Below, in pieces: positions 11,130 through 21,827 of a stretch of 64,000 bases of DNA (the stretch's first letter is position 1; each line of letters begins with the position of its first letter). A program made the translations under genes and the position numbers. The stretch spans positions 26,911,643 to 26,975,642 of the forward strand of contig NC_034009.1 in NCBI RefSeq assembly GCF_000346465.2, in the 5' to 3' direction. The notes beneath the pieces were generated by a model. The model ran no database searches. It saw only the letters and a list, made by a program, of their open reading frames with translations, and was not told the origin of the DNA. The DNA is from Prunus persica. Lineage: Eukaryota; Streptophyta; Magnoliopsida; Rosales; Rosaceae.

Positions 11130-11850
11130 TTATTTCCCGTATGGTGTAGGTTTATTACCCATACAATTTATTTACTGTATGGTGTAGGTTTATTACTCAT
11201 ACAATTTATTTACTGTATGATGTAATTTTATTACCCATACAACAATATTTATTTAAAAGTGTGGTGCGGGTTTATCTTCCACACTACTGCCTTTATTCTT
11301 ATTTAAAAGTATGGAGTAGAATTAATGCTCATACAATCACATTTACTTTATCACACATTTACTTTATTATTTAAAGTATGGTGCAGAATTAACGTTCATA
11401 CACGAGGCAATTTAACTTATGAATTTACTTTATCGCACATTTACTTTTACTTAAAGTATGACGTGGAATTAACCCTCATACTTTATGAATTTACTTTATC
11501 GCACATTTACTTTCATTTAAAGTATGGTGCGGGATTAACGTCCATATGGCAAGCAATTTACTTTATGAATTTACTTTACGGCATATTTACATTTATTTAA
11601 AGTATGGTGAGGGATTATCGTCCATACCAATAATTTATTTACAAGTAATTTAATATATGAATCTATTTTATCGCACATTTACATTTATTTAAAGTATGGT
11701 GCGGGTTTATCGTCCATACCATCAATTTAATTTATGAAATTATTTTACTGCACATTTACATTTATTTAAAGTATGGTGCGGGTTTATCGTTTATACCAGC
11801 AATTTATTTACAAGCAATTTATTTTATGGATTAATTGTGCGGTATGATGA
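11130..11850 (+). repeat. Tandem array of about 11 hairpin-headed units
   Basis: Units of variable length (about 35-92 bp) each open with a short inverted repeat of the form GTATGGTGCGGGTTTATCGT then CCATAC, so GTATGG pairs with CCATAC around a 12-15 base loop. Unit starts fall near 11140, 11175, 11214, 11258, 11308, 11376, 11455, 11521, 11601, 11693 and 11770. Spacers share TTTACTTTATCGCACATTTAC and ATTTAAA. No coding frame follows the period. Confidence 0.85.
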
Positions 11851-13050
11851 GTTTTTACAGTATATAGATCAGGACCAGAAACTCCTTGATCCTCATCATA
11901 CAACTACATCAGGACTTGAAGATCCTTGATGATGATATTGATATGAGAGCTAGCAGTCTCTCCAATACTGTATTTGTAAACAGGTGATCGGATTTGAAGA
12001 TCCTTGATCCTTGACATATAAATAGGGACCTGGAGTTCTTTGATGATGTAATAGTACCGTATTGGTTAATAGTGCCGTACACATGAATAGTAACTATACT
12101 GGAAAATGTACTATATGCATGAATAGACACAAATTTCATGACTTGGTGAATAGTACCGTATACATGAATAGTGATGTATGCATAAATATTAACCATTTTG
12201 GGTAAACCGTCACTATATACAAAAGGGAATATGCAATTCCTTAAACTCATGGATGAGCAATTAAATGAGATGCCAGAAGTTCCTTAAAACATGGACAATT
12301 ATGTAAGGGCTTGAAGTTCCAAAATATATACAAGAAATTATAAAAATGTCCATACCATGAGAATATGTGATTTTGGCCCTATGTTCAAAATCTGACAATA
12401 TTGAGAACATGAAAGTTCCAACAGTTAAATGGACAACCCTTGAGGTATTATTGCAAATTGTTGTACACCACATATTTCTTTGGTATAAGAAAATGGTGAA
12501 TTTAATAAAGTTTGATTTTGTTACAATCAACACCTCAAGAAAGAAATATATTTTGTGAATTCTGGCTGTTAAGAATACACCGTGAAATGGATAATATCAG
12601 GATAAACCTCAAATGATGAATTGAGGCTCCCCATATATTTTGTTATATTATATGATCTGGGCTGAAAGCAAATGGATCCAAATATATGAGAGATCCCGAA
12701 CCTAAAGTTTTGGGCATATAGTAGTTAATTCTCTTTACTACTATATTGCAATATTATCATGGCTTTTACTCAATTTATATTTCATGCCCATTTGAAAAGG
12801 GGAAATAAATTATGAGGTCATGTTTAGACCGAGCCAGAAGTTCTGGACTCACATGCATTGAAATATGTAATTTTGAGAGATTTGATGTGATTATTTGAAC
12901 CTATAAGGCACAAGGTTCCAAACCGTCATTTTAAAAAGACGTAACAACCACAGGTGCAAGTTTAATAATTTGCGCAATTATTATAATAGGAAAGAAGACA
13001 TACAACATATAGATTTTTCCACCTGCAAGGAAAAGCAGGCTCTGCAAAAT

Positions 13051-13614
13051 CTATAAAATTACATTTGTTCTGGAGGCCTCTGAAAGAAGATGACGACTCC
13101 TCTTAAGCTTAGCCATGAGCCTCTCGTGGTCTCCCAGAATCTTTTCATTGGAAACTTGTAGCATGTCTAGCCTTCTCAGCGTATCAACGGAGTATGAACT
13201 CACCAGTTTCAACAAGACATTATTTTCCTCTTTATGTTTCTCAACCTCCTGTTGAGATTCATGAAGCATTCTCTGGAGAGACGAATTTTCAGTGGTCAGC
13301 TCCTGAACCTCATTTGCTCTAACACGCAAACGATCAGTCATGTTAGAAACAGAAGCAGCACTCTGAATGCTAAAAGCCATTGAGTCATCAATAGCCTCTT
13401 CATCTGACCTCATTGATAACAGCATTTCATCCATTGGAATAAGGAAATTCCTAGCTACTATGACAGCAGTCGCATCATTCATCATCACAGAATCATTAAC
13501 CGTAAGATGACGATTTTGGGATACAAAGGATGGACGCTAGACTTTGGCGTCACGAGTTGTGTTGGGAGAAACATTTAAATCAAGATGGTTTGGGCAAGAA
13601 GAAGAGGAAGCCAT
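13051..13614 (-). pseudogene. Antisense coiled-coil ORF of the LTR element, broken by one in-frame stop
   Basis: On the strand opposite to the element's transcription an ATG at 13614 opens MASSSSCPNHLDLNV. The frame meets one TAG at 13539-13537 (codon 26) and then stays open to the stop near 13051, about 187 codons in all. The part after the stop includes VSQNRHLTVNDSVMMNDATA, then VQELTTENSSLQRMLHESQQ and KHKEENNVLLKLV, a heptad-like coiled coil of about 80 residues. There is no signal peptide or membrane segment. It resembles, from memory, a multi-copy family of uncharacterised predicted proteins in Rosaceae genomes that start MASSS..HLDLN; this needs a search. It lacks reverse transcriptase or gag motifs. 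Function is unknown. Confidence 0.65.
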
Positions 13615-14611
13615 TTTAAGAAGGTTTCGAAGAAAGTCTTAGAAAAACTGAAGTTTCAAAAAATGAAGGAAGTTGAGTTGAAACGCAGTTGCTCCAATCA
13701 AGTTTTGCTGAGGCAATATCTACAGGCGAAAATATGGCTACGGTTTCCAAGATCTCAATATTATCTCGGATCCCCATATTCTCTTTTTCTTTCCCAGATT
13801 TCAAAACTTCACGCAGCCTCCATTAATGTTTGTCGGCACTTTCGGCGTTTTCAAGTATTATTTTGGTCAAAGCCGATCTTGCTTTGCGGATTGCACGGAG
13901 CTACTTTTTCAAAAGCACCGAGAACCTTGCAAATTTTTATGGTTAATTTATTCACCGGTTTTACCTATTCCTCTTATTTGTGTATAAATATGTTACTAAC
14001 GAAATTTTCTTTCCAGAAGACATCCAGTTTTCTCTATACCTAGTGATGTGATATCCACTTGTTTTTCCTGTCAGTGAGCACTCTATGTGCTTGAGAAGTG
14101 AGACTATCTCTGATCATCAATTCAGGAAGCAAGACTATCTCTGATCACGTTTCCGCTACATCAGGGAAATGTAATGACGACCACATGCTCTGATCTCCTG
14201 GAGTTCTTCTAGACTAGGAGAAATGAGAGTTTATTGTCTACTTTCATCAGCTTTCTCCCCTGATTGCTTACCTTACCTTGCAATTAATATCACAATTTTT
14301 GTATCTTTTCTTTCTTTTTATAACTCTCTGTTCATAAGGGATTTTATTTCTTTAGAACGAACATTCGAAGAAAGAATCCATGAAGTGATCCTAACTCTGA
14401 GGGTTATTTGTTTTGACAGAGGCAAAAGAGTTGTGATTTTTGCTCTTGCAGGATATAACTAGATCATCAAGCATTACATTGTATTTGTTGAATCGATACG
14501 AGCTTGGAAGATATTTGAGCAAAGTCTCTCCCACCTAAGGATGTAAGCAATACTTATGTTATTTTATACTTGTACTCTTATTTTGATATTTTGTACAACA
14601 TCCTTGAAGGT

Positions 14612-14740
14612 GATAAGGCCGTTCCAGAAGAACACCATGCAAAGGACCATTCCAGAAGAATGACTTGCATTATAGATCGTTCCAGAAGAACGACTTGTAT
14701 TATGACCATTCCAAAAGAATGGCTTGTATCATTCTGATAT
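14612..14740. repeat. Four tandem about 29-bp repeats with TTCCAGAA (heat-shock-element-like) cores
   Basis: Cores TTCCAGAA occur at 14622-14629, 14650-14657 and 14680-14687, with a weaker TTCCAAAA at 14709-14716, spaced 28-30 bp apart. Each has the form TTCnnGAAnnA, an inverted pair as in heat-shock elements. They lie about 1.0 kb upstream of the antisense ORF start. Confidence 0.75.
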
Positions 14741-16338
14741 GTATTCATGAATTATTAATGCAAATTTCATAGATTGCAAGTCGAATACATTAACGATACA
14801 CTGCATAGATTAAAGTCTCATAAGAACAAAACATGGGTATAGTAGTGATCAATATGATGCACGCCTGTTGCGTAGCAAATTATATGAATTGAAGTCTTGG
14901 AAGGACAATCCTTTAACATGTCAATATTGATACGAAGCACGCCTAATACGTAGCAAATTATATGGTTTAAAGTCCCAGAAATTAATTGACATGTATTTAT
15001 TAATCTGTGGCATGCCTGCAGTATGACAAATATATGAGTTCTAAATGTTCCAACTCCCTAAATGGAGATTATCCACACCCTACTGTAAAATAACGCTCCA
15101 TTGGAGGTTATGATCTACATTATCACATAATTCATCTTATAAGAGATGTCTGTCTGGAAAGAGACAATAAAAGCCCCTCAGAAGTGGCTTGGGTACCCAA
15201 AAGCAAAGAAATGCTTATAATTGATGCATGCGCATGCACATGAGAATGATGTGATCATGAATTGATGAATGAAAATTTTTGATTTTAGAGTAACTACTCA
15301 AATCATCAATGGGCTGTGTTGATTGAAACCACGTTCTATTATTAAATGTCGACAATATCATTGGCCAAAATGGAAAGAGGCAACTCCACTGTAGATGAGA
15401 ATGAATGTGAAAGAACAAACCCACAGTACGAACCACAAAATATGTTAATACTGAAAGTTATACTTGGGTGTTCGAAATAAAAGGGAATATACCCACTTTG
15501 TATGACACAATGTTTTTGGCAGAAACAAGAAATGTTGGGTTTTCTCTATATTTACAGATTCAATTGTGCCCCCTTATTGCACATTTGCGGAGACCAACAT
15601 GTTATTTTTAGGGGTTATTAGAAGCGATTCCCCAAAGATGTATAAATAGCTGGGTTAAAGCTATATAATGTGTTATAAAGTTTAATCCCTTAAACAAAAT
15701 CCCTGAAAGAATTGCAATTGCATGAAGCAAGTCCCTGAAGGACATGTGCTTGAAGTACAAAACCTGTACTCAATACTAATGTGCATAAATTCCCTAAGTG
15801 AGTACATTGATTATAATATGTTTGCAACACATTAAAACTCCTGAAGAGTTCAAGAAATATTTGTCTTGGCCTGAAGATCGAGCATTATGCCAACGAGATT
15901 CTTGCTTATACTAAGAAGATATTGAAGTATTTTTATATGGATTATCCGTTGGGCACTTAAATAATTTTCTAGAAGTATACTGGACCGGATATTATATTTT
16001 CTATATTGGGCTCAGCTCCATCACCACCACTTTGGAATGATGTGAGGCATATTTGATGCGATCTCCGCAAAACACCATATATGGGCATATTCTTTTCAAG
16101 TGAACTTACAAATAGCCCAGATTTTGTTAAATACGCGGACTCTGGAAATTTCTATGGTCGCTTACTGGAAAAAGTTAGTCATGAAGATTTCAAGAGGAGA
16201 TTTTTCAGGGCGAGCATCCAACAATATTACAAGATTGACTTACAGAAGCAGTGTCAACATATGATCAACAGTATGGCTTAAGGATATTTTGCCAAGCATC
16301 AAGGGAAGCGTGCTATCAATAAAGACCTTCACACACTG

Positions 16339-16625
16339 TACTTTTTTTTTTTCCTTCGTCCAGGTTTTTATCCCACTGAGTTTTTCCTAGCAAGATTTTA
16401 ACGAGGCAGTGTCGCACGCGTGTTAATATACACAGAATTTTATGTTACCCATGGTTATGTACTCTTTTTTCTTCGATTAGGGTTTTTCCTAGCAAGGTTT
16501 TAACGAGGCAACATGAGCGCATTTAACATTATCCTTATGTCCCAAATAAAGTTGTCCTCTTTTTCCTTCGCTTAGGTTTTTTCTCACTGGGTTTTTCCAA
16601 GCAAGGTTTTAATGAGGCAACCAAT
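16339..16625 (+). repeat. Three-fold repeat upstream of the polypurine tract
   Basis: Three diverged copies of a phrase built from CTTCG..TAGG, TTTTTCC(T/A)AGCAAG and TTTTAACGAGGCA occur near 16352-16410, 16469-16512 and 16567-16622. Such repeats just before the 3' LTR are common in plant Copia elements. Confidence 0.75.
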
Positions 16626-16644
16626 CTAGGGACATGTGGTTTCC

Positions 16645-16653
16645 AAGGGGGAG
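16645..16653 (+). promoter_or_regulatory. Polypurine tract
   Basis: AAGGGGGAG directly abuts the TG that opens the 3' LTR, as expected for the plus-strand primer of reverse transcription. Confidence 0.75.
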
Positions 16654-17007
16654 TGTTGTAAAGTGAGAGATGAAGCCCACATGAAGGATGTATTAGTCAA
16701 AAGCTTAATGATGATGTTGGAAGCTTAGTCAAAAGCTTAATGATGATGTTGGAAGCTTAATGATAATGTTGGATAATGAAGCCATCCAATTTTCCTATAA
16801 ATAGGCTTGCTCATTCAATTGTAGAACACACCAAAGGAGAAGAGAGGAAAGAAAGGAAGAGAAGAAATGAAGAGCGAGAGGAAACAAAAGAGAGTGAGTT
16901 TCCATATGAGAGGAAATTCTGTTAGTGTAAACATCACAAGAGCAAATACAATTCTACTCTCAATATTCAGGGGTACTTTTCATACTCTATTTTTTATTTT
17001 TATAATA
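16654..17007 (+). repeat. 3' LTR (354 bp)
   Basis: It matches the 5' LTR over 16654-16887 and 16975-17007. The 87 bp at 16888-16974 are unlike the 5' LTR. It is followed by the AATAC target duplicate. Confidence 0.9.
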
Positions 17008-17466
17008 AATACAAAATTCTCTCAAAGGGTCTCTCTGTTTTGTATTCACTCTAACATTTCTCAACCATTAACACAAACACCAATGCTTCCACTATTCCAT
17101 TTCATCATCATCATAATCATCAATACTAGTTTTCTCTACCTCTCTTTAAACTCTATTACCTAGGTCCCGTTTGGTTCATGGAATGAATTTGAGGGGAAAT
17201 CATTTCCTATGTCATTCTCCAAGGAATGAGAATTGAAGATTCTTTTCCCACGTTTGGTAATACTGAGAAAGTAACCGGGAAATATCACTTTATTTCCTTT
17301 CCCATATTTGTTTTGAGTAGGATTGGAAAACAAAGTTTGTATAAATTTTCAATTATACCCATATTAAATCAAATAAAAAAAGAATGCATTTAATGATATA
17401 TTGTAATTCTAAATTGTTATTGGGGATAAAATGGTCATAAAAATATGTATTTAATGTTAGCATGGC

Positions 17467-17886
17467 AGGTATATGGGTGGCAGTCATGGCAGGTAGTGTG
17501 GAGAAGGGTGGCAGTCATGGCATGTTTTTAGGATTATAGGTGTTGAGTTCGGGACGGGTTGCTGTTGGGAATTCTCTTTTTCTTAAGTTTTTCTAATTTT
17601 ATTTCATAAGATAAAAATTAAGAAATAAATCCAGCTGTAAAAAAAAGCTTAATTTCTATTTAAAGAGAGGTAGGGATATGGGTGGCAGTCATGGCAGGTA
17701 GTGTGGAGATGGGTGACAGTCATGGCATGTTTTTGGGATTAGAGGTGTTGAGTTCGGGAGGGGTTGCTATTGGAAATTCTCTTTTTCTTTTTCCTTTTTC
17801 TTATGTTTTTCAATTTTCTAATTTTATTTCATAAGATAAAAATTAAGAAATAAATCCAGCTGTAAAAAAAGTTTAATTTCTATTTT
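17467..17886 (+). repeat. Direct tandem duplication, about 200 + 219 bp
   Basis: The unit at 17467-17667 recurs at 17668-17886. Shared phrases are ATGGGTGGCAGTCATGGCAG, GGTGTTGAGTTCGGGA and AAATAAATCCAGCTGTAAAA. Within each unit the phrase GGTGGCAGTCATGGCA also recurs, showing a finer repeat. Confidence 0.85.
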
Positions 17887-18310
17887 AAAATAGACATATG
17901 ACAATATTTGAATAAGAGTATCATATGCTGACGTGGTACATCCGTACTATTCTATAATTTCTCCTTACCTTCGGGCTTGTTCAATTTCGTGGCTCACTTT
18001 TGATCATGGACTATTCCTTTGCGGGTGGTGTTCTTGCAATTTCAAAAGAGGAGGAATGAAAATGCTCTTAAGCGATAAAATGTTATTGCAATTGCATGTA
18101 TTATAAAGGCTGTATTTTCACATGAAAACTCCATGATTGCCCATGGGGTCATCGACAGGAGGAAGGTGCCATATAATTATTAAAGAAGCTGGTAGCTGCT
18201 GACGCATGAAAACACTCAGCAGGCCATCCATATTTTGCGGTTTCATAAAGGTACACGTACAACACGAAAGGGGAAAGGAACTTAAAAGGAGTAGTTGAGA
18301 TCAACCCCTA

Positions 18311-18862
18311 TGGATTCGACACCAATGGTTTTTTACCAATTCAATTCAATCTAAATTTTTATTAGATTACAAAATTTACAATTCAATTTAATATGGTCGG
18401 ATGTCAGGATCCAATCTAATCTGATTTAATGTATATTGAATTAGATTAGGTTGAATGATTGGTTTGTATGAAAAAATAATCATCACAAAAAAAAAATTCA
18501 TAATCTTTCATTATCATATAATACAAAATTCAATATGATCAAAGATATGACATTAATATAAATTAATATAATAATATATTTAATATGTTAATGTTTTTTA
18601 ATTTTTTTCAAAAATAATTTTAATATATTAGTGAAAAACAAAATGAAAGTGTAGATATTATACAATATGAATGTGTATTAATGTGTACATTGGATTGGTT
18701 CAATTTAGGTTAGATTTTCAACTTTTGATCCGTCATCTGAACCGATTCAATTGAATTTTTATTTTTCTAATCCAATCAAATATGCCAATGTCGTCAAAAT
18801 GAATGAAAATTGAATTGAATTGGATTGGATTGGTCGATTTTAGCAAATTGATTTGAATCCTG
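18311..18862. mobile_element. AT-rich element with weak terminal inverted repeats
   Basis: GGATTCGACACC with CCAATTCAATTCAATCTAAA on the left mirrors, after inversion, GGATTCAAATC with CCAATTCAATTCAATTTT on the right. The pairing is imperfect and no target duplication was confirmed. No coding content. Confidence 0.35.
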
Positions 18863-19149
18863 CACAGCACTAAGATCAACTATTATTTGTTCTTCTCCTG
18901 GGTTCACATGACAGGACTGCCATGGAAATATGGATGTGTATAACGTGAGCAAATTGGGTGGTAGAGATTGTGCAGCAGCAAAAACAATAGGGGGGCGTTG
19001 ATGGACAGGTTCTGCTCCTTTGGAAAGAATACGTCAGATCAACTTTGAGTGGCTTTTAACCAAAGATGTAAAGCCGTTCTCATGAACTTGAAAGGAAGGG
19101 ATACGATTGGTATGAAGAATTTCCCTGCACAAGTTTTTATTTATTTATT

Positions 19150-19255
19150 GTTACAAGCACTATCGGGGTAGAGGAGACGAGCATCGGACTGAATCCTAAG
19201 ATCTCGAGTGCAAAAATAAATACTTTTTAACCAATTGAACTACAAATCTTTTATT
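19150..19255 (-). mobile_element. tRNA-derived SINE-like remnant
   Basis: On the minus strand TAGTTCAATTGG (19242-19231) matches a Pol III A-box. The expected B-box downstream is eroded. Confidence 0.35.
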
Positions 19256-19660
19256 TTCCTCCACAAGTTGAAATTAGAATAATTTTATATTTTTGACCCA
19301 CGGTGGATAAAACCCGAAATAAATCGAATTCCTAGGTGTATCGGTTGTTCTGTCCAGTAATAAAATGGACCAAAGAGGTTGGGTTTTATGATTTCAAAAA
19401 GAACAAAAAGGGTTGGGTTTTAAGAGCATTGGACGTGAGAGGAGGAGATACAATCATACAGATACACAAGTCTGCAATATTTATTATTGTTCGCTACAAC
19501 TTACAACAAATAACACAAGACTCATTAACTGAACTCAACATTGATACAAAGAAAGAAAATACAACACTCACTGATTAAATATCTGAAATTTATTTCCTAG
19601 TGCGATTTATTTATTTTTGGTTTTTTCAATAATTGGCCTTGATTGGAAATATAGTAGTAA

Positions 19661-20334
19661 TTAAGGGCACTTGAGGCGATTGCCATGGGTGGTCATATCA
19701 GTGTAGCACCTTCCACAGGCCTCCCGGTTGCCGGAGGTACCCGGAGGAACACACTTGCACCTCACACAGCAGGTACCGCATGCCCTTGTGCACACGTTTG
19801 GCCTTGAGTGCAACCTGCACCTCGAGTTGCATAACTCATCACAATCTGCATTATTATTAATTATCAAATTAATACAAAACAAAACACATTTAATTAACAC
19901 ACACCGCTGTGTTAACGTATGTTATTTATTAAATACTAAATGAACTACATGCATGCATCATAAACAAAGGCAAGGGATTGAGAAAAGGCATACTCAGGTA
20001 GGGTAAAAGCCTTCTGTTTGCCCCTTTCACCACCTAGAGTAATCGGTAAGAATGAAGTAATTAAATATCCAGCACACAAAACAAACCCAAAATAGAAATA
20101 AAAAAGAAAGGTCGTGGTGATTAGTCTAAACCTGGGTTTCATGGTCTTGTATATTCGAATCAGATGAGACCTGCATGTATGGAAAAACATGTAAATATTT
20201 TGGTGAAGGCATGATCTCCAGAGGAAAAGAGTTGAGTAATAAAGGGAAGGGAGTGGAACTTGAAGGCTTTTATTCACCTGCGTCTCCATGCAGAAGAGCA
20301 AAACCGCCATAACAAGAAGCAAGCGTAAAGCCAT
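19661..20334 (-). CDS. GASA/snakin cysteine-rich secreted peptide
   Basis: Gibberellin-regulated (GASA/snakin) peptide, secreted to the apoplast; family members affect growth and can be antimicrobial. Four exons: 20334-20278, 20170-20132, 20033-19994 and 19845-19661, giving 106 residues, standard for the family. Exon 1 encodes the hydrophobic signal peptide core LLLVMAVLLFC. A short variable linker follows (VSSDSNIQDHETQ, then VVKGANRRLLPYL). The C-terminal domain has all 12 cysteines: CDELCNSRCRLHSRPNVC, RACGTCCVRCKCVPPGTSG, then CGRCYTDMTTHGNRLKCP. The CGRC pair has two residues between cysteines where many family members have one (CPC). Exons 2 and 3 were found by splice sites and phase only, so they are slightly less certain than exons 1 and 4. 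Confidence 0.9.
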
Positions 20335-21827
20335 TTAATTTAAACACAAGCAGAAGCAGTGTTGTATATATCCGGAACTGAAAGGCAGAGCTCTTGATAT
20401 ACATAGCATAGCAGTTGCCTCTTAATAATACAGTTACCTTATTGCCCATGTATCTTCTCCCATATTGCGCATGTCTTGTCTTCTACTCTTCTGCGTTTAA
20501 TTAGATGATGAACACAACAGTGTCGTTTTATTTTGTGATTTTGTTTTCAACTAAGTACGACGCCATCGGGGTCTGAAACCATGACAGACCCCATTTTGGC
20601 AGTAGCTGACTTTGTTTTGTAATACAAACATATGATATCTTACAAGAAGTAGATATACTCTTCTCTCTCTCTCTCTCTCGTCTTTCCTTTTTGGATGTGA
20701 ACCAGTAATAGTATGCATGCATAACATAACTATTTTAGGATAAGATAAGATCATAAAAAATGAATTTGAAATAAAAATGGTGATGGGCAGCAGGATGCAG
20801 GAGGCAGGCTACGAGCTGGCTGGATGCATGGATTGGAAGTATGCATGTATACAGGAGACAGATCTGCTCTAGTTGTATTGCATGCATAATGTATGTATGA
20901 AAAAAAAAATGAAAATAAAGAGAATGATACGTCATAGTGCATATTTTGTCACAAGATGAATTTTGAATCAATCTTTTGTTACAAGACGGATTTTGAATCA
21001 ATAATGTCGAACATGTCTGAATTATTGTGTTTTTTTTTTCTTTCAAACAAAATAATATTTTAAATTAATCTAATATACGAAGAAGGTGATAGAACTCAAG
21101 TGCAAAGAGCGTATGCACAACTTTACCCAACTGAACTAAACCACGAGTGCAGAACAAAAATAAAAAGTGGGCCAAGGCACAGAAATTGAAACGGTGGGTG
21201 TGTCCTGCACTTAAATTTCAAGAGGACCAGCTAGCTCACTAGAAGTTGAGGCGGTGGTGCGGTGACACAACAGTCAATGTTCCCAGCTACGACATGAATG
21301 CTGTTTCCAAAGTGAGCCACGCACACGCTACACCGCTTAACAGTTCAACAGAATCATCCATCCAAGGCCATATGGCATTGCATTGCATCGGCACCCTCAA
21401 AACTCACTTCTCTAATTTATAAAGGCACCACCACTCATCTTTTCTTGGTTGGTCTTGGTACTAAATACTAATAATAAATCATTACAAAAACTTATCTGAA
21501 TTTATCAGTACATTGAAAGATACAAAGCTTTGTAGACTTATACTTCAACTCTCTAGTGAATAACACCACCCCCAACCCCCAACCCATGAAAAGAAAAAGA
21601 AAAGCCTTACGAACAGTACCTATCTATGACTGAAGAGCTAACTATGATCTCTCAATGTCAAAATTTCCAATTTGTTCCTCAGTAAGTGGAAGTCGATAAG
21701 AACTCAAAATTTTCAACCACAAGTTTGGATATTGGAGTTCTTACCCATGCTTCCTGGGAAAAAGAATAAACCAAAAGACCTCGTTTCCCACATACCACCC
21801 ACATTTCTAGTCTAATAAGTAAGCCTT
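20335..21827. other. Intergenic: GASA upstream and EMB2004-like downstream region
   Basis: No gene is supported. It contains a (CT)n tract at about 20661-20680, a minus-strand SINE-like remnant near 21080-21145, and a paired phrase ATTTTGAATCAAT at about 20957 and 20989. The minus-strand open frames at 20528-21046 look like chance. Confidence 0.5.
21080..21145 (-). mobile_element. tRNA-derived SINE-like remnant
   Basis: On the minus strand TAGTTCAGTTGGG (21138-21126) matches a Pol III A-box, with GAGTTCTATCACC about 30 bases downstream as a decayed B-box. Confidence 0.4.

Larger units (their letters stand above)
10414..17007 (+). mobile_element. Complete non-autonomous LTR retrotransposon (Copia-like ends), about 6.6 kb
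   Basis: Both LTRs begin TGTTGTAAAGTGAGAGATGA and end in a TATAACA/TATAATA type sequence. The 5-bp target duplication AATAC is present at 10409-10413 and 17008-17012. The first LTR is followed by CGTTATCAGCAC (primer-binding region) and the second is preceded by the purine tract AAGGGGGAG, which sets plus orientation. The 5.7 kb interior has no recognisable gag, protease, integrase or reverse transcriptase on either strand, so replication would need proteins supplied in trans. The interior instead holds a hairpin tandem array, an antisense coiled-coil ORF, a TTCCAGAA repeat cluster and a triple repeat before the polypurine tract. Size and content fit a large non-autonomous (LARD-like) element. 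The Copia assignment rests on the primer-binding and 3' repeat style and is inference. Confidence 0.88.
17013..19660. other. Intergenic region made of old repeats
   Basis: No coding gene is supported between the LTR element and the GASA gene. It holds a 17163 sequence opening GGTCCCGTTTGGTTCATGGA that looks like a MITE end, a direct duplication at 17467-17886, an AT-rich inverted-repeat element near 18311-18862, and a tRNA-like SINE remnant near 19150-19255. Confidence 0.5.

Noticed and set aside
16081..16281. 66-codon plus frame near the 3' LTR with NSPDFVKYADSGN
   Set aside because: A faint resemblance to the Copia RNase H phrase YADAGY was noted, but nothing around it fits pol, so it was not called.
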